From: Struthio camelus
Lineage: Eukaryota; Chordata; Aves; Struthioniformes; Struthionidae
Length of the DNA: 64,000 bases
NCBI RefSeq assembly: GCF_040807025.1
Contig: NC_090956.1
Span: 6,126,517 to 6,190,516 of the forward strand
Direction: 5' to 3'
Shown here: piece after piece, positions 11,601-24,661 of the stretch
How the letters are laid out: every line of letters begins with the position of its first letter
Position numbering within the stretch: the first letter of the stretch is position 1
The notes under the pieces: generated by a model
What the model was told of the DNA's origin: nothing
Databases searched by the model: none
Seen by the model: the letters and a program-made list of their open reading frames with translations, nothing else
Position numbers and translations under genes: made by a program

Positions 11601-14600
11601 GTCATTCACTGAGCAGCTTGACTGAGTTATTCCTTCCCTGTGATCCTCCAGGTGCACGATATGAGCAAGTCTGGGTGACCGGGAGGCAGGAGGACATCTG
11701 GGGCTTGCTTGTTTTCCTCACTACCTTTTTGCTTTGAGGGCTAATGTGAAATGAAAGTCCTGTACACGCAGTTTAGGGTGATAAGATTCAACATGCGAGA
11801 TATTTCCAAAAGATGCTTTTCAGCAATTGAGAGATATTTGCTCAGTCTGAATTCTGCCAACTCCAGGCAGATTAGACAGACTGCAAGAGTGATGCAGTGG
11901 GTCAGAAAAGGAGTAAAGCTTAAAGGAACACCTAACTGCTGGACCATGCACTAGAAATACAGATGGAGTCAAAAATGAAAGGATCTTAAGAGATCAGGGT
12001 CTAGAAATTAGGATAATAACTTTCAGAATGAATGAAGTGCCATTTTCCCTGTAGAGTCTGATTTCTCTCTCTCTCTCTGCTCTATTTTCTTATTTTCTCT
12101 TCTTCTCCTTTTCAGTTCTCTTTCAAAGCAGTCCACTTATCCCTTGCACCCTATTCTCTCCTCTCTCTTCTGCCATCTTCTTTAGACGCAACAGGTTTCT
12201 GTTTCCTTGACCAGGCCACAGGAGGCGAAAAGACATTATTTTTACTTTGTGTTAGTTACGGACATCAAAAGAAGCATAATGTCTCAGTATTAAATCTGAA
12301 CAGGAACTTGCTCCAAAAATACAATTACAGCTGTCCCCAAATCATTCCTTTGATCCTTAGACATAAGACGGGCCACATTCCTAATGGCGAGCAACAGGGA
12401 AAGACAATCATGTGTCACCAGTCGTTTCCATCAAGGAGAAGTTACTTGGTAACAAGCCAGCCCTGACACATCCTTGCTATTGCGTGCGATCACTGAAATG
12501 GGTAACTGCTCAGCAAAAGGTCACAGCCTCGCTCTGGTCTTTTCTCAATCCTTAAATTGGCCATTCCCAACTCTTCCCTCTATTTATAGTCTCAAGGATC
12601 TAAGAGGAAGAGGTGACCACTTAGCCAACCACAACACAGGATGCCACAGAGTTGACATTTACGAGTCTGTTTAAAAGTTTCTAATATTTTTCCAAACCAT
12701 TAAGAACACTAACTGGAAGGCATCCCGTTCTCATGGTAAAGAGTGCAATGGGAACATAAAATAGTCCCAAATGGTACCGTTTTCATCCAAAAAGAACAGA
12801 AAACATGCTTTGGAAATCGTCACTATCTCAGTTCAAGTCAGGAAGGTCTGATGAGCAAGATTACCAGCGTTGGTGACTCACTGTCCAGTTCTGTCCTTCT
12901 TCTGAGCCTCAGTGCTCGTATCTCCAGTCGTTGCGACTGCATGAGGAAGACCTCAGTGTAACCCCAGCCAGGGGCTCTCGGAGGACTGACTTCCACGTCT
13001 GCTCAGTTTGGGACTTCCAACAGCCTGGAGTAAATCCATCATCACTAGGACGGAAGGGTCACCCAGGGCCTGGCTCAAATTTCAGTTGCCATGCTCTAAC
13101 TCAGGGGTTCAACAAACTCCACTGTCTGTTATAGCTATCACTTCAGTAAAACAGGCACAAACACAGAGCAAAATCAGGCCCACTGGTATCTGTGTGTCAT
13201 GTATTTGATAATGCTGAACTATATTTGAAAGAAAATGCTCTTTTTATTAGTGTTTGTTTGGAGTTTAATAGGGAGAGATTATTTTTCACAGAGAAAAAGT
13301 GATGAAATGATTTGAAAGGGTAGCACTTTATACTTATATGGCAGTAGGCTCCGTCTATAGTCACTGCTGCAGACATACGCCACAATTTCATTTGCTCCAG
13401 AACTGAGTACAAAGGACCTCAGACAAATGGGACAAAATTATTTCAAGTACAAATAAATAAAGGGATGCCACAAAAGATCAGGCAGTGGCAGAGATTATGC
13501 TGTGACTCCTGAACACATTCACCGTAGCTTGTGCCAGAGGCTGATCTCACTCGATTACCATCTGCACAGAGAGAGAACCAATCGCGCCTGACATATCCAC
13601 AGAGCTGCCGTTGGGGCCAGCATTTTAACCACTTCCTCCTGCGGCTGAAACACTCCCAAGCCAAGCAGTGAAAGAGTCTTCAGAGCCCCTGGCTGCAGCT
13701 TGCCACGTTTCTACGGGGAAAGCCGGACATGGAGCCACTGGGGGCTGCAGATCATCTCTGGGAGGAAAACTGCACGGCTGACAGTTTGCAGTTGCCTTGC
13801 ATAGTTTCATTGGGAATAGGAGATGCCCTCTAAGCCAGTCACCCTCATCTACCCCTGAGGAAGAAACTCCAGAGAAAAGTGAAGCCACACAATTACGATG
13901 GTCAGTTAAACTCTTTGGAGCTCTGCAGGTGGTTTGGCACATCAATGATAGCACAAAGGCACTGCGTACTGGTATTCAGGCTATAGGAAAAAACACATCA
14001 GTCCTCCTCTCCCAAGTTTTTACTTGCTTTCCTATTAACAACTTGGGGTTTGAAACTGGGAAGGAAACTAATAGAGAAGAACTCCTGCCCCAGGGTATTT
14101 TTGGAGAGTTCAAGGCTTTCTGAAGGGGAAGAGCAGAGCCATCCAGGGGGCTGCGGCCCTGGAAAGGTCTGAAGTCTCACTTCCTAACCTAAAGACCAAA
14201 TTTATATCTTTGCTGTGGAACAGCTGAGCGACAGCGCAGGAGCCAGGCTGAAAGGCTTCCAGAGAGAGCAATTACTGGAGGAGGATATCGAGACTGTCTG
14301 TCCTGGACAGGAAGTGCCTATAAAGCAGACATTGCTGCTTACATGAACTGGAAAAGGACACCTGAGAGAAAAATGAACCTCAGGAGGCAAAGCAGAGAGA
14401 AAAAGGCAGGAGGAGACCTCTCACTGTGTAGGGCTGCTGCCAAGCGGACTCTCGCTTTTCCACTCAGACAAAACGGCACCCTTACTGGACTGCACTGCCT
14501 GCAGTCCCGGGGCTGGACAGTCTTTTCTCCTTTCCACTCTCCTTCAACCTGGCACCTCCGGGGCTGATCTAGGTGCTCCTCACCACTCCCAGAGAAACCC

Positions 14601-17600
14601 AGATGTCATATCTTGGACCCCAAACAGAGCCTATCTTCCTCCTCCCAGAGGAGGATCAGAGACTGGGGTAACTCTCACGGTGGTTGGAGAAGTCACTAAA
14701 TAAGGCAATGGCTGCTTTTGCCAGATGCTACCCAGAAGTCTTAGCTCTGGGAAGTGATTTTTCTCATTTGGACTGGATCTGCAGAGCAAAGTGAAACACT
14801 CTGGCTCATCACCAGATCAGTGAGAGCAAAGAAGGCTCATAATATCCCCTGTCCTTGATCTGTGCCAGGACTCCCAGGGCCAGGGTCCCCTCTGGCACTG
14901 TCATAGTGCTGCAGAGTTCCTGCAGAGCATCTGCCAACACTCCATCGGACAGCATCCCTCAGTGGCACTGACACTCCTGACTGTCATCACATGCACCGGT
15001 AACAAGCACCAGCAATTTCCTCACAGATCGGCAAGCAAAAGGCTCCCACGTCAGTGACAGTCATGTCTGCAGAGCAGCAGCCTGGAGACATCTGAATGAG
15101 TGACGTTCTCCCTGCTAGCCTTAGCAAGGGACGCTTGAATATCAGATGCTGGGTCCCACCTCGAGACACGAAAGGCAATGTGAAAACGGGCAAGGACTCA
15201 TTGCCAATGCATTGGAAAAGACTTCTCGGCAAGCATGACAAAGTTATACAGGTTGCATTTGCCTTATAGTCATTTTCTGAATCTACACCTCCCTTTTTTT
15301 TGTTTTTTGTTTTTAAAAAAGATGGCCACTCCTCTGGGGAAAAAAAAAAAAGACTGCAATGCTGGTGGTTTAGCTACATGCACATAAAGCATAGTTCTGA
15401 GAGCAGCTGTGTCTAACTAAAACAGGATGCGGGGAGGAGGTGTTATTAACTGCCTAACCATTCCCTTTCTCCTCCCATTTTGATGCCCCACCTGCAGCTC
15501 CTGATGGAGGAGCAGAGCCTCGTGGCTGCAGAGCTCCTCACCTCTTCACTGATCTTCAGCAACCACGTGCTGCCTGTAGTCTGCATGTTGCTGAACCTCA
15601 CTCTACAGCATTTCTGCTTTCCCACCTCTGCAAACACATTGTCACAGACATAGCTGTTGGGAAGAGCAGAGTTTATTAGCAATGAGGTTCTTTCTCACTA
15701 AGCCAAACACTTCTGAGCCTTTATCTGGGGGGCTGCTTATTTAATACGTGGGCTGTCAAACTCCTTACATGCTCAGGAGTCACAAGTGTTTGCCAACAGG
15801 AATGTAGAACATGAAAGACAAGTGTTCAGCATTTTTCTGAAGAGTATGTGAAAAAATAGAGAGAAAGGAGGAGTAATTCACAGCTCTCAGGCAGTTCTCT
15901 CAGGCCCAGTTTGCAGCTGAAAAAGAATCTCTGATGGAAAGAAGAGGAATATTTCTTTCATTGCATTTACAGACTGCTTTACAAAGCCACTTTAACTCAG
16001 AGCTGGGCTCTCTCTGTCCAGAGCCAGCTCAGACAGGAAGGTACGTCCCTCAGCTCTGATCTTTCATGGCAGATACCAGCTGCAGAGACTAAATGTAGCC
16101 TGAATAGAGATTATTTTCTAAAAGAAAGGATCTGCTATAGAAGTTAAGGAATTGGTACCCCCTTTATCTGACAGTTGTGTTATTGTATATCACCACTGCC
16201 CAAGGAAAGGACGTCAGGAATTAGCGTGACAGGATCCAAGTTCATTGACCCTCCGATTCTGCACTCTATTCGAGACCTTGCCATGACAGCTGGACACAGT
16301 CTGTCATGTTATTTCTTCAAGCTAAATAAAGAGGACCAAATTTCTGGCTTTACTAGTGCACAAGCCAACAGCCTATGGAGATCAGGATGCCTTCTCTGTG
16401 TTCACGTGCAGTCATAAGGAGTGTCTGGGCCTTATATAGCATTTTGAATCCATAGGGATCCAAATAAGCTATAAAGGGAAGGAAGTATCATAACACCCTT
16501 GAAAAAGTGGGGAAACCACAGCACTTGAGGAAAAGGAGGACAGAAAGGAGAGAACAGGGCTGTGGTTTGCCATAAGTCATAGGACAGCAAAGAAGCAGGG
16601 CCTGAAACAGTGACTGGATATTCTTGCTTCCAGTCTACCATTCTTGCCTTGTAGCTTATGTCCTGGCCACATATCTTATAAGTTGGTTCACCTGGGCCTT
16701 TTTGTTATATATCAGAGGTTGCCAAAGAGGCTTAATGAGCTAACAGGCCCCATTATGAATCACCTGTTCACAACCATTTCTGCTATACACTCAGCTACTA
16801 GTCAGTATTTCTTTTAGATTCCTTGTTTCGTGCTCCAGCCTAAGCAATGATCAAAGAGCCACAAGCATCCCTTCATTTTCTTTCCCTTCCTTGACACATG
16901 ACCTGCCCAAAGCAAAGGTTTGTGGAATGTTGCATCAAGAGCTTGCTAGTTTTGAAAGCTGAGAGTAAAACTAAAGTGCAGTTATTTCAACTTCTAACCT
17001 CAGCCTTTGCACTGAGCTCTAGCTGTTGTCACACTTCATTTCCTGAAGCTGCACTGTGAACATGCACTGGAATCAGAAAGACAGACATGGTCAGTAGTGA
17101 TGAGAGAGCACTGACTGTACTTGCAGCAAATTGCCCCAGTCTTTCCAGATGATCACCGAACAAAGAGAGGCTATACAGTATTCCTAGAGTGAAAAAGTTT
17201 GTAACTGATCCTGACAGTCTAGCAGCCTCTCGGAGTCCCTACCTGATCTTCTATGACTCTGGTTGTGGAGACTCCTTTTGAAAGGCTGCCCAAAATAAAT
17301 AAAACTGCACAGATTTTTTTTTCTTATCTTGTCAAAACATTAGAGCAGACTGCTTTAAAGCATTCAGACTCACAGCCATATCTTGCCCTTCCACCCAACC
17401 GAGCTTCCTTTTGAGTCCACGTAGCAGAAATCCTAAGGATCTGTGGATTAAGAGCACAGAATACAACAAGGCTTATTTTTAAACACACAGCATTTGATTG
17501 CCAAGCATTTTTTATGAAAATGCTTAAGTTCTAATTCTTATTGCAACCTGACCCTAGTCATAGCTACTTTGTGAAAGCTACCTCCAAAGGATCATCTAGG

Positions 17601-20600
17601 CTAAGAGTAAATCACCTTGCTCAGAAAGACAAACCTGCTCTCTCCTATTGTATTCTCTAAAATCTCTCTGCTCCCTGAATCTCCTCCCTGACAATAATAT
17701 GTTTAGGTTCTAGCAGCAGTTTTTCTCACTGCCTTTCCTTCCTGCCTCTATGCATTTCCCCTCAGCTTCTGCAAGCATGTACAGCTGGGAAGAGGCAAAT
17801 TTAAAGCTTTTGTCAGAGACTTCCCCCAGATGGCAATCAGCTGATGGAACTGAAACAGCTTTGTCATGAGCTCCTTATTGCCTGTTGCACCTGGGTATAG
17901 AGCTCCATGGCAGCAGGATTGTTAGGCGTATCGGCAACATTCAGGTATCAGGATGGAGGACTGCCTCTGACAGTGTTTTATCTGCATCTCTTCTTAGTAG
18001 TGTCAGCAAGAAACTGCCTAGATCACTAGCGTTACAGCAGGGTGAAGCTGGAGGCTGGCAGACCTGCTCAGACCACCGGGTTCCCAGGAATAGCTGAGTG
18101 TGGCTGATTTGGGCTTGACTTTCAGGCGGGCTCTAATTATTTCTCTGTGGGGCTAGTGATGCCTGTATTGACTGAGAGAATGAGACAGCCACACAAGACA
18201 TAAACAAAGAGAAAATCCCACTGCTACTTCAACTGATTCTGGGCTGCAGCTCAGGGAGGAGAAGGGCCAGCTGCAGGCAGGGTTTCAGATGGCTGCCTAG
18301 CACACAAGCTTCCTCTCCTTGGGACTTGGAGTCAAGTTTTCAGGGTAACTGCTAAGTCTCAGCTTCTCTTAACTTCTCAAAGGCTTGAAATCCCTTTTCA
18401 GGAGACAGAGTTAAAATATTACCAAATCCCTGTTTCCTCCTAAGCTCACTTCTTCCTCAAACACATGCCCCTCTGGCTGAGAAGCTGGGTCAATGAGACA
18501 GGGTGTTAGAGCAGGAGCTTTTCACTGAGTTCCTCTTCCTTTCCAAGGCAGCTATGTGGACTGTGACAAGAAAAGGCTGGCCCTCTTTGAAAATGCCATC
18601 AGGTTATAAGATAAAATGGTCTTTTGGGTGGGACAGATTTAGTGAGATAGATGATTTGAGCTTAGCAGGAGCTCACCTTCACTTCAAAATCTTGTCTGTA
18701 AATTTAGACTATGAGCTAGGGATTTACAGCACTGATTTCTACTAAAAACTACTTTGGTGCAGTCCATCTCCATTCAGTGACTCTCCTTTCAGTGAGACAG
18801 GATCAAATTCACTTAGTGGTTCCATTTTCAAGCAGGGTCCCTTCAGCAGTAAGTTTAGTCTGTTTAGTCCTGCCTTTCTCTGGATTTCCCCAGGTTGCTG
18901 CTTGCCTGCACTTCTGCACAATCCAAGAGCAAAGATACGAGAGACAGATTTTCAATCACGCTAATGTCAAAACTGTGTTTCATTGTTCTTGAGTCAGTGA
19001 ACATCATATCAGACAAATTCTTCTGTACAAAATTATCTTTTTATTTCAGCCACTACATTTCCAGAGCACTCGATTTACAAGGCTTCCAATAACAAAGACA
19101 GAAGATAAAGAAGTTGGCACATATTTGTTTATGAAAACAAACAGCAGTGAATATTCTCAGGCATAAAAATGCACACATTATCCATTTAAAATCCTCAAAA
19201 GGACACTTGAAATAGTTTAAATGTTTTATTCTTTGATGGAGAGAGAAGAATAGTGGGAAAAGAAAGGGTTTCACTCTCCTAAGAGTAATTACGAGCAACA
19301 AACATCAATTCCCAGCTGTTTTCTGTTTATTTTGTGATTTTATTTTCAAAGAGTCTGAAGTGCACTTGGCTTCTTTTGTACATTGTCTTTGGCTATATAC
19401 AGAGTTGGCCTCTTATCTCATCCCGGATTCACATGCACGTCAATGCACTGACATCAATGAACACCACTCCGGAGCTATGCCGAGGATCTGGACTCAGGCC
19501 ACAGTGCCAGAAATAGCTTTGTGTCCCCGCTGCAACTATGATGCCAGAGCAGCGCTGGCACAGGACCTCGCAGGGACCAGCAGAGGGAGCAGCAAACTGG
19601 ACTCAGAGGGTCCCCAAAACGGATGGCACCCGGTTTTGTTGCTGGGTTATAGATTTGTAAGGAAATTTCCCAGAGAGGACGAACGCACTCCTTGTCTGAT
19701 ACAAGTTAGCAAATTGTGGCCCCCCCCACCGTAGCTCTCTCCTGATGGCAAGCGTGACCAAGAGAGACAAGTTTCAGTATTATTTCTGAATATATCAAAT
19801 ATTTTTAAAAAAACATACACAAAAGGCTTGTCCAGGTGGCAGCAGTAGTAGGCTCACTGGGAGAGGGGGGAGGGAGCCTACGTAGCACAGGGGCAGATCT
19901 AAGAGCTTGGGGAGCCTTCCAAACCCCATCCCATCTAGCTGCTGGGCAAGCACAGGGGAAAAAAGTGGATATATCCTCTGATCCCACTGCCCCAGAGCAG
20001 AGCTTCAGGTCAAACAGTGGCAGCTGAGACACTTCAGGACCATCAGGAGATGCAATAGAACTAAGCTAAGAAAGATACTGCAAAAGCAAAGCATTGTTTG
20101 GTCAGAGGCACCCAGCTTTGCCACTTCCCTGGAGGGAGGCACTGGCGAGGGGAACACACCCCGGATTGCTCAGCTGCCAGCTGCCCCCCTCAGAGTCAGC
20201 CAGGAGGAGAGTTTAAGGGGGGGAAGGTGCACAATCAACTGTAACTAGGTGCACAACCGGAAGAACTGCTCCACTTCCACACTCACAGTCAGGCCGTCTG
20301 GTCACCAGCATAAACTAGAAAAGCCTTAGGATTTCCTTTAACTTGCACCAATTCTAGTGACTCCCCAGTGCCTGGGACAGTCAGAGCATATCATTTTGGC
20401 TGCCTCACTTCCAGCTCTGGTAGCGGCCCTGGGATACCCCTGCAGTGCAGTGGCAGCAGGGAGGTTGTGCTGAGCCAGCAATGCTAAATTCACCCTACCC
20501 TGGGATTGTGATGCAAAGCAGGCAGAGCAGGTTTGGGCAGAGAGGCTTGGGAGATGCTGTCAGTTTTTCTGAGCTTTCTGGCAAAGCCCCAAACTGACTG

Positions 20601-22860
20601 ACTCAGTTCTCCTCTCAGGTCAGATCTTCACAGCGGTAACTCTGGTGAGAGCAGGGGGTTAATTCTCCTGTACCTTGCTGCACAATCAGAATCTAGCCCT
20701 TTACTCTTGCCGGAGAAGAGTGGGGTCCTGGCTCCGGTAGGCTTTTTATAGCTTTTGCTTCAAAACTATTCTGTAAGAGGGGAACCAATGTGAAAAGAGA
20801 AATCTGTGCACGGCATTTTCTTTTTGTTGGAGATTCCACATTTTGAGATATTTGGTGTATTTGAACATGTTATAATCAATAACCTTGTCCTCCTTGTCTG
20901 CTGTTCACAGTGTATTATACTACACCATTGTTATGAGATGACTTGGCATTTGTGAGTTGTGTCAACGGATGCAAAAGCAGATTTCCTGTCAGTATCCTAA
21001 TTATATCAAACCACTGATCACCTTAGTAAACTACCCTAATATTTTAAACTTTAAAAGTTTCTAAGCAGTAAATTATGCAATCTACGAATAGAGTCCATGG
21101 GAAAAATGTAACTGTATTTATTAGCTTGGACATCTGGAAAGTAACTACCTGCGCAAAATACGCTTAAAGGGCCCTGGCACATTTCTTCACTCTCTTCTCG
21201 CGTACTCAGTTAATAACCTACTAAAAATGTTGACTTAAACACCTTCCTTCTGTTGTTTTTTGTTTGTAATGACAGGCCTGCTTTAGGGAGGTTGGGCAAT
21301 GGTTAGCAAGGGCTTGGGTGCCTGCAGATTTTCAATTGCTAGCTTTGACCCTGCCCTGGGTAGCTGCCTGTTTGCAACAGATCTATTTGCATTTGGAGCA
21401 GCTGTGAAACTGCAGCAGATTTTAGGTATCCATGAGAGTATTCGTGCATTGCACTGAATCAAATAATGTGTACCTTGTGCTCTGGGCAACCCACCATAAT
21501 TAGTTTGTTGAAGCTGTTTGTCTCTGAAGATCTATAAATACACATACATAAAACTATATAGGAATAAGTACTCACATGCTTAAAGCAAATATATTCTAAT
21601 GCAGAGGAGCTTTATACCCAGATCACATTTTCTACCCAAATGTGACTCTATTGCTGATCTTTCTTTCCTTTCACATCAGGCTGTCCAGAAATATTTATTT
21701 TCTTCTTCCACATACATACACTAAAATGTATGGAGTGCTTCCTACTGAAATCAAGGGCATTTACTGTTCAGTGACAACCAGCCTCCACCTGGGCTGTGTT
21801 TATTACTTCGATCTCTCTCTCTGAGAAGGCCAAGAAAGAAAATAAAAAATAAACACCTCGGGCAGATGTATCAGTTCCACTTGTCAAACACTTTCCCCCT
21901 GTGATTCACTGGCTTCATTTGAGCACCTCCAGTCAAAAGCTTCACTTAACAAAAGCTTCATTTAACAAACTAACCTCGTTCCCCAACCAAGCCTTTCAAA
22001 CTTTGCAAGTAACTTTTTCCATGACCAATTCTTCCCATTCATTGCCTTCAGTTTAAGAGAAAAGACAAAAAGCTGTTTCTTTCTGGAGTGCTCATTGCTC
22101 TAATGGGTTCCTGCTAGGGCAAGCTGTGGTGTTAATCACTTGCTTATCTGACTCTGCTAGAAAGCTCAGAGGAAGGAGGATGGATAAGCTGTTATAATAT
22201 GGGCCTGGCTATTTCTCCACTTTGTTGTGGCTGAACCCAAGACAGTCCATACCCATCCTCAGGCCATCCGAATTTCTTCAGCTGACCATGGGCCTATTCG
22301 TTGCCTTCTCTTTTAGCCCTGGTAGCGGGGTTCAGGTGAGGAGCTGGATGTTTTTTAATTAAGTGCAAATCAGGCTGAAAAGAAAAAAACATATTCAGAA
22401 GTTGCAGCCTCCCAGGGTCAAAGATCCTTTCTGTTCTCCAAGCCAAGCAAATAAATCCTGCCCAGCAGCTCATGGCTACCTTCATTCCAGCCAGCCTGTA
22501 ATCAATGCCTCCACTGATCTCCCATTGCAGGTGTGTGCTGCTGGGACTAGGAGAGGACCCCTTGCAGGGCACAGCCAGGAACCTGCAGGCAAGAACGAGA
22601 AGGGACCATCAGAAAGAGTCAGTGAAGTGCATGTATGTGTAGCACAGCAGCGCGGCTGTGGTCATATCTGCCAGCAGAAGGGACAGCGCTGCCAGGGCAC
22701 TACGCCATCCCGCAGCCCCCAGTAGGGGGCTATCCCCAATAGGGATAGCTAACTCTGATTCTTTCACTTCTCCCCTGCAAGGAGGACAGGGGAGCAGTCC
22801 TGCAAGCCTGCAGAGATGCTCAGCAGGGGCAGTACCAGACTCCCTTGTGGGAGCAGTGCT
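11600..22860. other. Intergenic, GRIFIN to receptor gene
   Basis: About 11 kb with no recognisable exon on either strand. It contains a short CT-repeat (about 12063-12078), T- and A-runs near 15292-15352, and an AT-rich stretch at about 20.8-21.2 kb with little simple repeat. The longest open frames are under 130 codons and have no family resemblance. Confidence 0.55.
12063..12078 (+). repeat. CT dinucleotide repeat
   Basis: Short run of TCTC units within a pyrimidine-rich tract that continues to about 12180. Confidence 0.8.
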
Positions 22861-22879
22861 GCTAGCCTGCCTGTTACTG

Positions 22880-23040
22880 TCCCGTCCTGCCCGAGGCCTG
22901 CCCGGCCCTGCCCCATCCTGCCTGGGTCCCTGCCCGGTCCTGCCTGGTCCCTGCCTGGTCCTTGTCTGGTTCTTGTCTGGTCCTGCCCTGTCCCTGCCCT
23001 GTCCCTGCCCTGTCCCGGCCCGGTCCCTGCCCGGCCGCGG
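22880..23040 (+). repeat. C-rich minisatellite (about 11-12 bp unit)
   Basis: Degenerate tandem copies of a unit like CCTGCCCTGTC, clearest at about 22978-23020, where CCTGCCCTGTC repeats nearly exactly. The repeat produces long open frames on both strands with biased composition; these are not genes. Confidence 0.85.
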
Positions 23041-23130
23041 GCGGAGCTGTCCCTTCAGCACCACCGCCGGGGCGGCCGGGCACCGCCGGTGCCGGCCACA
23101 CTGCCCACCGGGAGCCCGGGAGAGTTAGCC

Positions 23131-23290
23131 CGGCACGGCTCGGCTCGGCACGGCTCGGCTCGGCACGGCTCGGCTCGGCGTGGGCCGGAAGAGCCCGGCA
23201 TAGCTCAGCCCGGCCCAACCTGGCACGGCCCAGCACGGCACAGCCTGGCACGGCAGAGCCCGACCCGGCCCGGGACAAGACAGCACGGGC
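23131..23290 (+). repeat. 15-bp tandem repeat, unit CGGCACGGCTCGGCT, with degenerate tail
   Basis: Three perfect 15-base copies occupy 23131-23175. They are followed by about 115 bases of degenerate five-base-based relatives (GGCAC, GGCTC, GGCCC). Both strands stay open in several frames, giving Arg/Pro/Ala-rich shadow ORFs. Confidence 0.85.
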
Positions 23291-23340
23291 AGGGACCAGG
23301 CACAGCCAGCGCTCCCAGAGGCTAGGGAAGAGGTCCTGAG

Positions 23341-23850
23341 TGGGGGGGGGGTGCGGCCAAGGGGGTTCGTGTGGGTGTGCAAAGGGGGTGCTTGTGCAGA
23401 GATTGCCTGGGGGGGTGCGGGTGGGGGGGGGAGAATGTGCAAATGAGGGTTGTGCTTGCATGTACGGGGAGGGTGTGTGCAAGGAGTTCCGTGTGGCTGT
23501 GCAAAGGAGGTGGGTGGGCAGGGGTGGAGGTGTGCAGAGTGTGTGTGCAAAGGGAGGTTGTGCGTGCATGTTCCGGGGAGGAGTGCAAGGCACCTGCAGA
23601 AAAGTGTGTACAAAGAGGTGCTTGCGAGATACTCTGTGGGTGTTGGGGGGGGGGGTCTGTAAACGTGGTGTATGCGCAGAGGGAGGGGTGTGTATGTGCA
23701 GGGGTCGGGTCTGTAAAGGGTCTGCATGCCCTGTGTGTGAAGGGTTGTGGGGGGTGGTTTGCAGGACGGGTCTGTAACGGGACTGTGCGTGCATCGGGCT
23801 GTGCGCGCACCGGGCTGTGCGTGCAGGGCTCCGTGCACTGCCGGGGTCGG
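23341..23850 (+). repeat. G-rich degenerate minisatellite with long G-runs
   Basis: Irregular repeats built around GTGTGCAAAGG and TTGTGCTTGCATG-like words, separated by runs of 5 to 12 G (for example at 23341-23350, 23422-23431 and 23645-23655). The strand asymmetry is extreme, with G rather than C on the plus strand. Several neighbouring G-tracts could form G-quadruplexes. It lies 0.3-0.8 kb upstream of the predicted first exon of the receptor gene. Confidence 0.75.
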
Positions 23851-24000
23851 GGTGGGGGGTTACGGGGGGTGGGGGGTGCGCGGAGCTCTGTGTGTGCAGC
23901 GGAGCGTGTGCCGGGTTTGTGCGGGGTGCCGGGGCCGTGCAGGTGGCAGCCGAGCGAGTGCAGGGTGGGAGAGCGGCGCCGCGGGTGCGGGTGCGGGTGC

Positions 24001-24002
<2 letters not shown>

Positions 24003-24046
<44 letters not shown>

Positions 24047-24089
24047 GCGTGTGTGTGTGTGTGCGTGTGTGTGTGTGCGTGCGCGCGCG
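24003..24089 (+). repeat. GT/GC microsatellite
   Basis: About 38 bases of uninterrupted GT are followed by GT repeats interrupted by GC, ending in GCGCGCGC. Alternating purine-pyrimidine sequence of this type can adopt Z-DNA. It lies immediately upstream of the predicted receptor first exon. Confidence 0.95.
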
Positions 24090-24540
24090 GCAGCGGGTCC
24101 TGCGCTGCCGGCACACGGCAGAGCCGCCGGCAGTGCCGCCCGCGGGAGGAGCTCGGCCGCGCTGCCCGCCCTCCGCCCGGTGAGTGCCGCCGCGGGCAGG
24201 GGCCGGGGAAGGGGTCGGGGAGGGGGCTGCAGCCGGGGCCGCCCCGGGCAGGGGTGCCGGCAGCCCGCCACGGGGGCGCGCAACTTTCGCCGGAGGGAAG
24301 CGGGGACGCGGCGCAGCAGTTCGGGGCTGCCCTCGGAAAGGGTTGGGGCGGGGGGGAAGGGGCCACGGCCCCTCTTTCCCTTCCCCATCCCAAAAGCACC
24401 ACCTGCCCCGACCGGGCAGGGAGCTCCGGCCGACCCCCGGGGAGCCCTGGCCACTGCCGGTGCCGGTGCCCGCGGGGGGCCGAGCCGGGCTCCCCATTCT
24501 GCCCTCCCCAGGCGCTCCCAGCCGCGGTTTAACTAAGTGA
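24090..24540 (+). promoter_or_regulatory. CpG island with predicted non-coding first exon of the receptor gene
   Basis: This stretch is very GC- and CpG-rich and contains a perfect splice donor, GTGAGT, starting at 24180. The matching acceptor is the pyrimidine tract ending TTTTCCAG at 24632-24639, just before the receptor coding exon, so I predict a non-coding exon ending at 24179 and a 460-base intron (24180-24639). No TATA box was seen; a CpG-island promoter near 24090-24170 is inferred. Confidence 0.6.
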
Positions 24541-24661
24541 GTTGCCGAGAAGCCGTTTCCGACACGGCGCCTTCCCCGAGAAAGGAAAATATTGACAGGA
24601 GCCCACTCTGATCCCTTCTCTGCTCACCCTCTTTTCCAGGCTTGGCTGGTTCCAGCTGAAC

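Noticed and set aside
22874-24454. 526-codon minus-strand open frame (the longest in the window)
   Set aside because: It runs through tandem repeats and the GT microsatellite, giving Thr-His and Arg-Ala-Glu-Pro repeats. Low complexity and stop-poor GC-rich DNA explain it.
23322-24497. 391-codon minus-strand open frame and several 145-270 codon plus-strand frames in the same block
   Set aside because: Composition follows the repeats (Cys-Val and Gly runs on the plus strand), and all frames of both strands are open at once, so none is selected coding sequence.
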